Of a stretch of 64,000 bases of DNA, positions 27,577 through 36,357 are shown piece after piece. The stretch is taken from positions 124,001-188,000 of the forward strand of contig JAJFJU010000010.1 of NCBI GenBank assembly GCA_021773645.1. The letters run 5' to 3'. Each line of letters begins with the position of its first letter. Positions within the stretch are counted from its first letter, which is position 1. Made by a program: the position numbers and the translations under genes. The notes beneath the pieces are model-generated. The model searched no databases. It worked only from the letters and a program-made list of their open reading frames with translations, and was not told where the DNA came from. Origin of the DNA: Gammaproteobacteria bacterium. Lineage in GTDB: Bacteria > Pseudomonadota > Gammaproteobacteria > HK1.

Positions 27577-29055
27577 CCGTGTGGGCGGATCGTTGTCGGG
27601 GGGCGGCACAAAATCTGAAGTGAAATACTCAAACTTCAAGGCACGTCCCCAAGGAATCTCCTCCATTTGCACAATGGCCAGCGGGTGGGTTGGTTCTTCG
27701 GTGGCCTCTTCCCAGAACTTGCGCACGTGGCGGTGAAAGGCGCTGCTCAGAGGGTGGCTGGCACGGATGCGCAACTCATAGGACTGGTTTCGGTACTGAT
27801 GCAGCTGGTACTGGCGGATCGGCGCCAGTAAATCCGCTGCGATAAGGCGGAGACTGAACGCGCGCTGAATTGCTATCAAGTAGGCCCAGCTGTCTTTGGG
27901 CTGCAGTGCAAGGCGCCGGTAGCGCCCATGGATGGCGGTGAAGGCGGGAAGGGTACGTCCACAGAGACAGGGGCCCACCGCAAGCTCAGCAAGATCTCCG
28001 GTATCGTAGCGGATGAGTGGCATGGCTGCATTTGCCAGTGGTGTGACGATGATGCGTCCAATTTCACCGGGTTCGCAGGGCTTATCGTCCGCGTTCAGCA
28101 CCTCTACCAGGCAGTTTTCCAAGTGGATATGAAAACGTCCGCCCTCCCGACATTGTGCCGCTACGTGTCCGACTTCGTTAAGCGAATAACTCTGGTATAC
28201 CGGTACCCCAAAGATGCTTTCGATGCGTTCCTGCATCTGGGGGGTGAGCTGTTGTGCAGAGGCGCGCAGGGCCCGCAGGCTGGCTGGCGGAGCGTGGTCC
28301 TGGTAAGCAAAGGCTAGTTGCTCCAGCAGGGTAGCTTGGGTGGTGAGATAGTCCGGGGCGAGTTCATCCAGCCATGCCACCTGTTTGTCGATGGAATTGG
28401 TATCAGCAAAGCCGACGCTGGGGCCGGTGTCAAAGTGATTCCCCACGTTGAACCAGCGTGGATAGTGATAGCTATGGTCCAGCGGATATTTTTGTCTCTC
28501 ATGGACGGTTCCTAATTCGTGCAGGCCGCGGGTCATGGCGAGGGTGCCGCTGGGGTCAAAGCGCTGCCAGCGTAATTCCCGCTGGGTCATGATGCCCACC
28601 ATCATGTTGCTGTGTTCGCTGTGCCAGACTTCGACCGGCTGGCCGGTGGAGCCGGATGTGGCGACCTTACGGTCAATGCGGTGACCATCTGGCAGCACCT
28701 CAGCGCGCAGTTGCTCGCTATTCCCCTGCAAGTCTTCACGCGTCAGGATGGGTAAGCGGGCCAGGTCCTCCACGCCCCCTATGTCTTTGCTATCAATGCC
28801 GAGTTTGTGGAATTGCGTGCGATACCAGGGCACATGTGTCGAGGCAAAGGCTATCAAGTCGCCCAGCACCTCTGCTTGCCATGCACACTGGTCGGCGGGA
28901 CTAAGGAATTCGTTACGAATCAGCTCCCCGGACCAGTCCATCTGAGACCAGTCTGCTCGGAGCTGCCAGCGGGATTGTGCTGTCTGCTCCGTCTCCATTG
29001 TTGCGGGTGTGCTCAGGGGAATGCTGTAACGGAATGGATGGGGAGCAGCAGCCAT
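27571..29055 (-). CDS. PaaK/CapK-family adenylate-forming enzyme
   Basis: A 494-residue member of the phenylacetate-CoA ligase / CapK family, which activates carboxylates with ATP. The phosphate-binding motif is TSGSTGQPVEVWHS near residue 135. VYQSYSLNEVGHVAAQC and PLIRYDTGDLAELAVGPCLCGRTLP match the later adenylation motifs. CapK-type members occur in capsule loci, which fits the glycosyltransferase nearby, but a CoA ligase role is also possible. ATG 28998 is an alternative start. The gene lies downstream of the FecR gene on the same strand with a gap of about 54 bases. Confidence 0.85.
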   Translation of the reverse strand: MAAAPHPFRYSIPLSTPATMETEQTAQSRWQLRADWSQMDWSGELIRNEFLSPADQCAWQAEVLGDLIAFASTHVPWYRTQFHKLGIDSKDIGGVEDLARLPILTREDLQGNSEQLRAEVLPDGHRIDRKVATSGSTGQPVEVWHSEHSNMMVGIMTQRELRWQRFDPSGTLAMTRGLHELGTVHERQKYPLDHSYHYPRWFNVGNHFDTGPSVGFADTNSIDKQVAWLDELAPDYLTTQATLLEQLAFAYQDHAPPASLRALRASAQQLTPQMQERIESIFGVPVYQSYSLNEVGHVAAQCREGGRFHIHLENCLVEVLNADDKPCEPGEIGRIIVTPLANAAMPLIRYDTGDLAELAVGPCLCGRTLPAFTAIHGRYRRLALQPKDSWAYLIAIQRAFSLRLIAADLLAPIRQYQLHQYRNQSYELRIRASHPLSSAFHRHVRKFWEEATEEPTHPLAIVQMEEIPWGRALKFEYFTSDFVPPPDNDPPTRS

Positions 29056-29109
29056 TGGGAAGCACGTATCGGTCTTAGCTGTGGACCGATATGAGTGCCG
29101 TGCGGGGGT

Positions 29110-29874
29110 CTACACACACTCAAAGCAAACGGGAATTTCGGGTGGAATCACCTCGGGCGGAATGACCTCCCAGCCTTCCGAGGTAAATCCAGAGCTGTCC
29201 TCGGTAACGTTCTTGCGGGCGGGATAACCTTCCTGAATCTGAAATCGCCCTTCAGTTCGTACCAGAAAACTGCCACCCATATCGTTGCCGTTTTCGTCGA
29301 GGATGAAGTACTGGCCCGGCTCCAACAGGTACCAGGAGGAACCATCTATATCCACTAATACCGGCCCATCATTCTCGTCGCTATCGTTGATCGCTCGGAT
29401 GACCCAGTTACCGTTGGCATCTTGTTCTACTTCGGGGTGAGTGCCGCGGATGCCGATGGTGGCGACCGGTGTTCTGAGGCGATAGCCGCGTGGATTGTTA
29501 CGGCCAATGAGGCCGGTGATGCTGCGAAAACCACCCTTCAGGATGCTGAAGAAGCTTTTTCCCGCGGCCGCCTTTTTCTCCTCAAAAGCGTATTCATCGA
29601 TGCGAAAAACACTATTGGACTTGAGTGCAGTGTAGGAACCGTCACTAAAGCGCAGATGAGCGATGCCTCGCTTGGTTTTGATAGTGTCTCCGCTATCAAT
29701 ACTCGAACCGCGTTTGAGGTCTCGGGTCTGACCGTCTTTTGTGGTGGCCTGAACCTTGCCAAAGGCAAAATCCACCCGTCCTGCAGCCGCATTGGCGCTA
29801 AGTGGCAGGGCGGCGGCGATGGCGGTGGCGAGCAGCGTTTGTGTGGCTCGACCTATGCGGCTCTTTGCGGACAT
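29110..29874 (-). CDS. Exported FecR-domain protein
   Basis: A 254-residue protein with a signal peptide (TQTLLATAIAAALPLSANA) and a FecR domain: DLKRGSSIDSGDTIKTKRG, AHLRFSDGSYTALKSNSVF and LRTPVATIGIRGT. This type is found in free-standing periplasmic proteins, not only in FecI/FecR regulators, and here there is no sigma factor gene near. The tail has two cysteines in IPVCFECV. It lies 12 bases after the outer-membrane TPR/barrel gene, so the two are likely partners. Confidence 0.85.
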   Translation of the reverse strand: MSAKSRIGRATQTLLATAIAAALPLSANAAAGRVDFAFGKVQATTKDGQTRDLKRGSSIDSGDTIKTKRGIAHLRFSDGSYTALKSNSVFRIDEYAFEEKKAAAGKSFFSILKGGFRSITGLIGRNNPRGYRLRTPVATIGIRGTHPEVEQDANGNWVIRAINDSDENDGPVLVDIDGSSWYLLEPGQYFILDENGNDMGGSFLVRTEGRFQIQEGYPARKNVTEDSSGFTSEGWEVIPPEVIPPEIPVCFECV

Positions 29875-29886
29875 CGGCTTAATCCC

Positions 29887-31206
29887 CTAATCAAAATTTC
29901 GGCGCAAGGTGACTGTATAGATGTATCTGTCAAAGTCAGTCACTGGAATATTGGAATTATTCCGGATATAGCGGAATTCGGGAATGACGTGCCACTTTTT
30001 CCACGGCCTGTAGTCGAGCCCCAGGGCCAGTTTAATGAAGGAATCATCCCGTTTTCTGAGGAAACTTGGATCTGCACCCTCGTAGTCCCGTTCCTCCAGA
30101 GAACCGGATACATAGGCCGTCAGATGGGGAACGAGCTCCAGATTACCGCCAGCGCGCAGGCCCCAGAAGTTGTGTTCGAGATAGGCGGCTCCGGTGGCAT
30201 CCTTCGATTCCTTGCCGCCGTAGGCACCGGCATAGACAGAAGCGGGGCGTTCACTGTCGAGAGAGGTTACATAGGTAGCCCCAAGGGTAACCCGGTCCCC
30301 GTCACGCAACTGCTGACCTGTCGGACGGTAGTCCAGGTTGGCGTAGCGCAGATACAGGCCTGCCGTGACCCCGGGTGCTACTACATGTTGCCAGCGACCG
30401 AGTACGCCCAGACTGTTGCGCAGGGTCGCATTATCGAAGCGGTAGTGATTGCCCCCGATCTCACCGGAGTAGATGTTGTCACCATCGCGGTATTGCAGGC
30501 CGATGGCGGCATTGAGGGAGCCGGTGTCAAAGTCATTCTCGGTGCTGTTCAAGCGTTGAAAGGCGCTACCACGGGCGAGCAAGTGCAGGTCATCGCCGAG
30601 AGGGCGGCGGAGTAAAATCCGGCCTGAAAGGCTGGAAAACACATCGTCTTCCTCGCCGATGCTAAGGAGGCGAATAGCACCACCCTGAGCGGGAATAGCC
30701 TGATTACGTTCGCCGGTGGCGGAAGTTACGTTACTGTCGTAACCCAGAGTGAGCGCCACGTGACCACGAATATCATTCTGGGCCCAACTAAGGCGAGTCA
30801 GCTGCCTCTGTGCCTCATTTCGGGTGGCTGCAGGTGCTTTACTTGCGGCGACTTGGCTGAGCAATTCCCGGGCCTGATCGAGCTTGCGCATGGCGATATA
30901 AGCACGGGCGGTAGCGACCTTCGCACCCGCATGATCGGGATCGATGATAAGGACTCGCTCTAGGGCAAAGGAGGCGATGCCCGGTTGTCCGGCATCCAGT
31001 GCCGCGAGGCCAAGTAAATAATCGTAGGCAACTTCCCCGGCACGGTCGGACTGAAGTGGCAGCAGCAGCTCATAGGCGCCCTGGGCATTACCACTATCAA
31101 GCAGACTCTGGGCCTGGGCGAGCGCATCGCCTTTCGCCTGGAGGTTACTTGCGGCGGCGAGCAGTGCCACCAAAAACAATATTTTCCATTGTCGAACAAC
31201 GGTCAT
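29887..31206 (-). CDS. Outer-membrane protein with TPR N-terminus and beta-barrel (SLAM-like / DUF560)
   Basis: About 439 residues. Signal peptide (ILFLVALLAAASNLQA), then TPR repeats (AQAQSLLDSGNAQGAYELL, ALERVLIIDPDHAGAKVATARAYI), then a barrel of about 290 residues with alternating strands, ending KWHVIPEFRYIRN and VTLRRNF. This order matches the surface lipoprotein assembly modifier / DUF560 type. A GGGAGAGG site lies 4 and 7 bases before two adjacent ATGs (31209 and 31206). The first gene of the minus-strand group with FecR and the PaaK-like enzyme. Substrate unknown. Confidence 0.78.
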   Translation of the reverse strand: MTVVRQWKILFLVALLAAASNLQAKGDALAQAQSLLDSGNAQGAYELLLPLQSDRAGEVAYDYLLGLAALDAGQPGIASFALERVLIIDPDHAGAKVATARAYIAMRKLDQARELLSQVAASKAPAATRNEAQRQLTRLSWAQNDIRGHVALTLGYDSNVTSATGERNQAIPAQGGAIRLLSIGEEDDVFSSLSGRILLRRPLGDDLHLLARGSAFQRLNSTENDFDTGSLNAAIGLQYRDGDNIYSGEIGGNHYRFDNATLRNSLGVLGRWQHVVAPGVTAGLYLRYANLDYRPTGQQLRDGDRVTLGATYVTSLDSERPASVYAGAYGGKESKDATGAAYLEHNFWGLRAGGNLELVPHLTAYVSGSLEERDYEGADPSFLRKRDDSFIKLALGLDYRPWKKWHVIPEFRYIRNNSNIPVTDFDRYIYTVTLRRNFD

Positions 31207-31591
31207 CATCAAGCCTCTCCCGATGGCGTGGTCAGTCTATTCATGAATAACCGCTTCCCATGATACCGATTCAGCTGAGACGGAATATAACTAACGATCC
31301 GCAACTCCCTGAAAGATAACCGATTCTATGCCTGTTGTCAGGGTATTTCAAAGCGGGGTTGGCATCCATGCTCATTAAAAATCAATATCCACCTCGATTC
31401 GGTGGGTTATAAGTATGACTCCAAGGGGGATATTAGACAGATTGTGGGACTGAAGTCGTAGTCAAGGTGAGGGGATTTGACTGTTTCGCTGGGCGCGCAC
31501 CATGGAAGGCCTGCATCCACCTCCTACCTTAAATGGTGTAGGAGGCATGACGTTAACAAGGAGATTTAAGAGGTTGCGGGAATAAATAAAT
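31207..31591. other. Intergenic region between outer-membrane gene and tRNA-Pro
   Basis: 385 bases without an ORF. Hairpins seen: CCACC/GGTGG at 31389-31405, and a perfect 8-bp stem at 31520-31545. A 15-base segment near 31465 resembles the tRNA-Pro T-arm. No clear promoter for the minus-strand operon could be fixed. Confidence 0.5.
31520..31545. other. Perfect 8-bp hairpin
   Basis: CCTCCTAC (31520-31527) and GTAGGAGG (31538-31545) form a perfect stem around a 10-nt loop. No T run follows on either strand, so a simple intrinsic terminator is not supported. It lies 46 bases past the tRNA-Pro 3' end. Confidence 0.4.
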
Positions 31592-31668
31592 TGGTCGGGG
31601 TGAGAGGATTTGAACCTCCGACCCCTGCCTCCCGAAGGCAGTGCTCTACCAAGCTGAGCTACACCCCG
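31592..31668 (-). tRNA. tRNA-Pro (anticodon CGG)
   Basis: A 77-nt tRNA read on the minus strand: acceptor CGGGGTG pairs with CACCCCG, the D-arm is AGCTCAGCTTGGTAGAGC, the anticodon stem-loop is CTGCC-TTCGGGA-GGCAG giving anticodon CGG, and the T-arm contains GGTTCAAATCC. CCA is encoded. It lies 64 bases downstream of ispB on the same strand. Confidence 0.96.
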
Positions 31669-31732
31669 ACACAGGTTTTATTGCAGTGATTGCATCTCTT
31701 TCTGAATCCAATCGCGAGGTTGATTCTAAGCC

Positions 31733-32731
31733 TCAGTAACAGCGGCTAACGGAGAATTCCGTGAGGGTCTCCAGAGCATCGCGATACGGGGATGGATTGA
31801 TGCGAGCGAGGGCTTGCACGGCGTGTTTCGCCTCAGCCCTTGCTGCGCGCGCAGTGTACGTGATGGCCTCGGTGGATTCAACGATAGCGACGATCTCTTC
31901 GATGCATTCGCGGCTGCCGTTTTCGATGGCCTGGCGCACTGTTTTTACCTGGCTGGCTGAGCCGTGTGCCATGGCATAAATAAGCGGCAGGGTGGTCTTT
32001 CCCTCGGCCAAATCATCTCCCAGGTTTTTGCCGATGCTGTCCACTGAGCCCTTGTAGTCGAGGAGATCGTCGACGAGCTGAAAGGCAGTACCCAAATGCA
32101 TGCCAAACTTGGCTAGGGCCTGTTCTTCTTCAGTAGGCTGGGCAGCCAATATGGCTCCCAGGCGTGCTGCGGCCTCAAAGAGTTTGGCGGTTTTGGAGCG
32201 GATCACTTGTAGATAGGCTTGTTCGCTGAGTTCCGGGTTGCCGCAGTTGATGAGCTGGAGCACCTCGCCCTCGGCGATGATATTGGTGGTGTCAGCGAGA
32301 ATTTCCATGACCCGCATGTCGCTAACTTTAACCATCATTTGGAAGGCGCGGGAGTAGAGAAAGTCTCCCACCAGCACGCTGGCTTCGTCACCCCAGCGGG
32401 CATTGGCAGTGTCCTGACCACGCCGGAGTGAGGAGGCGTCTACAACGTCATCGTGCAGCAAGGTAGCGGTGTGGATAAACTCTATGATGGCTGCCAGCTC
32501 AATGTGGTGCTGGTTCTGGTAGCCACAGGCGCGGGCGCTGAGCAGGTGAATTAGTGGTCGCAAGCGCTTGCCACCGCTATAGATGATGTAACGTGATACT
32601 TCGTCAATCAGTGCCACTTCGGAACGCAGGGCGTCAGTAATACAGCGGTTTACTGCTTCCAATTCATCACCGACCAGAGCCTTGATGGCTTCGAGTTCGG
32701 TGGCGCTTGTGGTGGCTGGGCTAGGGGGCAT
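31733..32731 (-). CDS. ispB: Octaprenyl / polyprenyl diphosphate synthase
   Basis: Extends isoprenoid chains for the quinone side chain. The first aspartate-rich motif is LLHDDVVDASSLRRG near residue 90 and the second is FQLVDDLLDYKG near 215; GGKRLRPLIHLLSA is typical of long-chain trans-prenyl synthases. 332 residues. Placement divergent from rplU is the conserved gammaproteobacterial arrangement. Chain length cannot be fixed from the sequence alone. Confidence 0.94.
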   Translation of the reverse strand: MPPSPATTSATELEAIKALVGDELEAVNRCITDALRSEVALIDEVSRYIIYSGGKRLRPLIHLLSARACGYQNQHHIELAAIIEFIHTATLLHDDVVDASSLRRGQDTANARWGDEASVLVGDFLYSRAFQMMVKVSDMRVMEILADTTNIIAEGEVLQLINCGNPELSEQAYLQVIRSKTAKLFEAAARLGAILAAQPTEEEQALAKFGMHLGTAFQLVDDLLDYKGSVDSIGKNLGDDLAEGKTTLPLIYAMAHGSASQVKTVRQAIENGSRECIEEIVAIVESTEAITYTARAARAEAKHAVQALARINPSPYRDALETLTEFSVSRCY

Positions 32732-32770
32732 TACTGGGCTTCATAGTCAGGGTCATTTAGAGAGGGCGAG

Positions 32771-32776
32771 ATTATA
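32771..32776 (-). promoter_or_regulatory. Candidate -10 box for ispB
   Basis: The minus strand reads GTGTATAATCTCG, a perfect TATAAT, 39 bases before the ispB start. No good -35 was seen at the proper distance. Confidence 0.4.
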
Positions 32777-32820
32777 CACTTCATGGGCCTGTTTTCTGGC
32801 CTTGCGAGAGTTATTCGTCC

Positions 32821-32849
32821 TTGTGGAGTTGCCGCAAAATCACTAGAAT
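32821..32849 (+). promoter_or_regulatory. Sigma70 promoter of rplU-rpmA
   Basis: TTGTGG (32821-32826) and TAGAAT (32844-32849) are separated by exactly 17 bases, about 50 bases before the rplU ATG. Confidence 0.6.
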
Positions 32850-32899
32850 ACTCTGCTTTTTCGGGCATCCTGCGTGTGCAGGATTTGGGAGTAGGTCGC

Positions 32900-33223
32900 A
32901 TGCATGCAGTTTTTGTAACGGGCGGTAAGCAATACCGCGTGAAAGAAGGGGATACCCTTAAGGTTGAGAAGCTCGACGCGGCAGAAGGCGCGACTATTGA
33001 TTTTGAGCAGGTATTGCTAGTCCACAATGGTGACGATATCCAGGTCGGCGCACCTTATGTAGACGGTGGCAAGATCTCGGCCAAGGTCAGATCTCATGGT
33101 CGTGGCAAGAAGGTCCACATCATCAAATTTAAGCGACGCAAGCATTACATGCGTCAGGCGGGTCACCGCCAGTCCTATACCGAGCTCGAGATCAGCGCGA
33201 TCCAGCCCGGCAGCGCCAGTTAA
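32900..33223 (+). CDS. rplU: 50S ribosomal protein L21
   Basis: Large-subunit protein that contacts 23S rRNA. From ATG 32900 the protein begins [18 protein letters not shown], the canonical L21 start, and contains [21 protein letters not shown], the basic C-terminal signature. 107 residues. GGGAGTAGG precedes the start. The frame is open further upstream to 32783, but that part overlaps the promoter and is not L21-like. Followed by rpmA after 11 bases. Confidence 0.97.
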   Translation: MHAVFVTGGKQYRVKEGDTLKVEKLDAAEGATIDFEQVLLVHNGDDIQVGAPYVDGGKISAKVRSHGRGKKVHIIKFKRRKHYMRQAGHRQSYTELEISAIQPGSAS

Positions 33224-33234
33224 AGGGGAACACC

Positions 33235-33492
33235 ATGGCACATAAGAAATCAGGTGGTAGTTCACGCAACGGCAGGGATTCAGAGTCCAAACGCCTAGGT
33301 GTGAAGCGTTACGGTGGCGAAGAGGTTCGTGCCGGCAACATCATCGTGCGTCAGCGCGGCACCCATTTTCACCCTGGACCCAATGTCGGTTGTGGCCGTG
33401 ACCACACCCTGTTTGCCAAGGCAGACGGGCGGGTGTTGTTCCAGAATAAGGGTCCGAAGGGACGTAAGTTCGTCAGCATTGTCGAGGCCTGA
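33235..33492 (+). CDS. rpmA: 50S ribosomal protein L27
   Basis: Large-subunit protein near the peptidyl transferase centre. Starts [19 protein letters not shown] and contains [19 protein letters not shown], the L27 signature; 85 residues. The N-terminus already begins with AHKK, so no processing is needed. AAAGGGGAACACC precedes the ATG. Second gene of the rplU-rpmA operon; a hairpin terminator follows. Confidence 0.97.
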   Translation: MAHKKSGGSSRNGRDSESKRLGVKRYGGEEVRAGNIIVRQRGTHFHPGPNVGCGRDHTLFAKADGRVLFQNKGPKGRKFVSIVEA

Positions 33493-33549
33493 CGGCAGCC
33501 GCTCTGGCGGCAATGGACCGCGGTTGGTGGTCCTGTAAAAAGTATTTAT

Positions 33550-33580
33550 AGCGCCGGGTTAATCCCCGGCGCTTTTGTTT
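33550..33580 (+). terminator. Intrinsic terminator after rpmA
   Basis: AGCGCCGGG (33550-33558) pairs with CCCGGCGCT (33565-33573) and is followed by TTTTGTTT. Confidence 0.85.
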
Positions 33581-33617
33581 CTGGACCAGATAGACTGGGG
33601 AAATTCCCCACAGGTAG

Positions 33618-34652
<1,035 letters not shown>

Positions 34653-34656
34653 GGGC

Positions 34657-35769
34657 ATGAAGCAAGGGGCTAAGCGCTGTGTCATCAAGATCGGTAGCGC
34701 CCTGGTCACTGACGAGGGGCGCGGGCTCAAACGTGAAGCCCTGCACCTTTGGGTGGACCAGATCGCCGCTCTGCGTCAGCGTGGGTATGAGTGTGTGCTG
34801 GTGTCCTCGGGAGCGATTGCGGAGGGCATGAGTCGGCTCGGTTGGAAGCAGCGCCCGGTGGCGGTGTACGAATTACAGGCCGCGGCGGCAGTGGGGCAAA
34901 TGGGTTTGGTACAGGTCTATGAGTCCTGTTTTCAGCGCCATGATATGCACACCGCTCAGGTGCTTTTTTCCCACGAAGACTTTTCAAATCGTGGCCGCTA
35001 TCTCAATGCTCGTAGCACCCTGAGGACCTTGTTAGCGCTGGGGGTGGTGCCAGTGGTCAATGAGAACGATACGGTGGCCACCGAGGAGCTTTGTCTGGGC
35101 GACAACGATACCCTGGCGGCGTTGGCTGCCAATTTGATCGAGGCGAGCCTGCTGGTAATTTTGACGGATCAGGAGGGGCTCTACTCGGCAGATCCGCGCA
35201 GCCATCCCGAGGCTAAATTGATACAAAATGCGCGTGCTGGTGATGCCGAACTGATGGCCATGGCCGGGGGTAGTGGCACCTTTGGCCGCGGAGGTATGCA
35301 GACCAAACTCAAGGCAGCTGAGCTGGCGGCACGCTCTGGAACCACTACGATAATCACCTCGGGGCGTGCCCCTGATGTGTTGCTGCGCTTAATGGACGGA
35401 GAGCGGTTGGGAACCCGCCTGGAACCAGGACAACGGCCCATCGCTGCACGTAAGCGCTGGCTGGCAACGCACGTAAATGTGCGCGGACGTTTGTTGCTCG
35501 ATGCTGGTGCCGCCAAGGTGTTGCGTTCCTCGGGACGAAGTTTGCTGGCAGTGGGGGTGAGCGGAGTGGAAGGCGAGTTCTCCCGTGGTGATATCGTCGC
35601 CTGTGTGGATCCGGAGCAGCGTGAGTTTGCCCGCGGCTTGGTAAATTACAGTGCTGATGAGGCACGCCAGATTATGGGTAAGGCGAGCGACCGTATTTTA
35701 GAGACGCTGGGCTATGTAGATGAGCCGGAGTTGATCCATCGGGATAATTTGAGCTTGCTGGGGACTTAG
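34657..35769 (+). CDS. proB: Glutamate 5-kinase
   Basis: First step of proline synthesis: phosphorylates glutamate on its side-chain carboxyl. The amino acid kinase domain starts [14 protein letters not shown], with [21 protein letters not shown] and [15 protein letters not shown]. The C-terminal PUA domain is present ([25 protein letters not shown]). 370 residues. Start at ATG 34657 just after the obgE stop; an in-frame ATG at 34630 lies inside obgE. Cotranscription with obgE is likely. Confidence 0.95.
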   Translation: MKQGAKRCVIKIGSALVTDEGRGLKREALHLWVDQIAALRQRGYECVLVSSGAIAEGMSRLGWKQRPVAVYELQAAAAVGQMGLVQVYESCFQRHDMHTAQVLFSHEDFSNRGRYLNARSTLRTLLALGVVPVVNENDTVATEELCLGDNDTLAALAANLIEASLLVILTDQEGLYSADPRSHPEAKLIQNARAGDAELMAMAGGSGTFGRGGMQTKLKAAELAARSGTTTIITSGRAPDVLLRLMDGERLGTRLEPGQRPIAARKRWLATHVNVRGRLLLDAGAAKVLRSSGRSLLAVGVSGVEGEFSRGDIVACVDPEQREFARGLVNYSADEARQIMGKASDRILETLGYVDEPELIHRDNLSLLGT

Positions 35770-35882
35770 GGCTGGCGCGCCCCGTCATTACCCGTGACAA
35801 CGGATAATTTAGGGCGCGAAGGCAGGGAAAACAGGCATCACCAGACTAGCAATATTCGCCTTGCTTCGCCTTAGTTCCCTGG

Positions 35883-35914
35883 ATCCCGGATTTCCGCTAC
35901 GCTGCAACCGGGAT
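35883..35914. repeat. REP-like palindrome
   Basis: ATCCCGG (35883-35889) and CCGGGAT (35908-35914) are inverted around a loop with TTCCGCTACGCTGCAA. Its flanks (CTGGATCCCGGA, CCGGGATGACG) resemble REP-type palindromes found in many proteobacterial intergenic regions. It sits in the proB-rpsT gap (35770-36023), between two genes that end towards each other. Confidence 0.55.
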
Positions 35915-35971
35915 GACGGTGGTGCTAGTTGGTTGAATCCGCGAAGATCAAATCCATAAATCCCAGATATT

Positions 35972-36000
35972 AAAAAGGGCCGTAAAAACGGCCCTTTATT
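35972..36000 (-). terminator. Intrinsic terminator, rpsT (possibly bidirectional)
   Basis: AAAGGGCCGT (35974-35983) pairs with ACGGCCCTTT (35988-35997). The minus strand continues with T residues, so it ends rpsT transcripts 24 bases after its stop; on the plus strand it may also serve proB. Confidence 0.85.
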
Positions 36001-36023
36001 ACACCTGCGAAAAGTGCTTTGTA

Positions 36024-36284
36024 CTACAGCGCCTTGATGCGGGTATTGAGACGGCTCTTATGACGAGCGGCCTTGTTCTTATGGATAAGGCCATCACCAA
36101 CGGCGACATCAATGGCCGGTACCGCGCTACGGTAAGCCTCAGTCGCCGCGTCTTTGTCGCCTGCTTCTAGGGCATTGACAACCTTTTTGATCTGGGTGCG
36201 CAGGGCGGACCGACGACTGGCGCTGTGCTGGCGGCTTTTTTCCGCCTGACGGGCGCGTTTGAGGGCTTGTGGTGAATTGGCCAA
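36024..36284 (-). CDS. rpsT: 30S ribosomal protein S20
   Basis: Small-subunit protein binding 16S rRNA. The 86-residue sequence [19 protein letters not shown] and the C-terminus [19 protein letters not shown] are diagnostic. The start codon is TTG at 36284, with GGAG 9 bases upstream; E. coli rpsT also uses UUG, part of its translational feedback. Divergent from murJ, as in relatives. Confidence 0.96.
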   Translation of the reverse strand: MANSPQALKRARQAEKSRQHSASRRSALRTQIKKVVNALEAGDKDAATEAYRSAVPAIDVAVGDGLIHKNKAARHKSRLNTRIKAL

Positions 36285-36322
36285 GGATTTTGCTCCGGGT
36301 TAATTGATAAACTAAACGACGA

Positions 36323-36351
36323 ATTATGAATCCAGTACAGCACAATATCAA
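36323..36351 (-). promoter_or_regulatory. Sigma70 promoter of rpsT
   Basis: On the minus strand TTGATA (36351-36346) and CATAAT (36328-36323) are 17 bases apart, about 39 bases before the rpsT start codon. Confidence 0.7.
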
Positions 36352-36357
36352 GGGCTT

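Noticed and set aside
29422-30615. Plus-strand ORF of 397 codons
   Set aside because: It is antisense to the FecR and outer-membrane barrel genes, which have signal peptides and domain motifs. The ORF lacks motifs and follows codon bias of the opposite strand.
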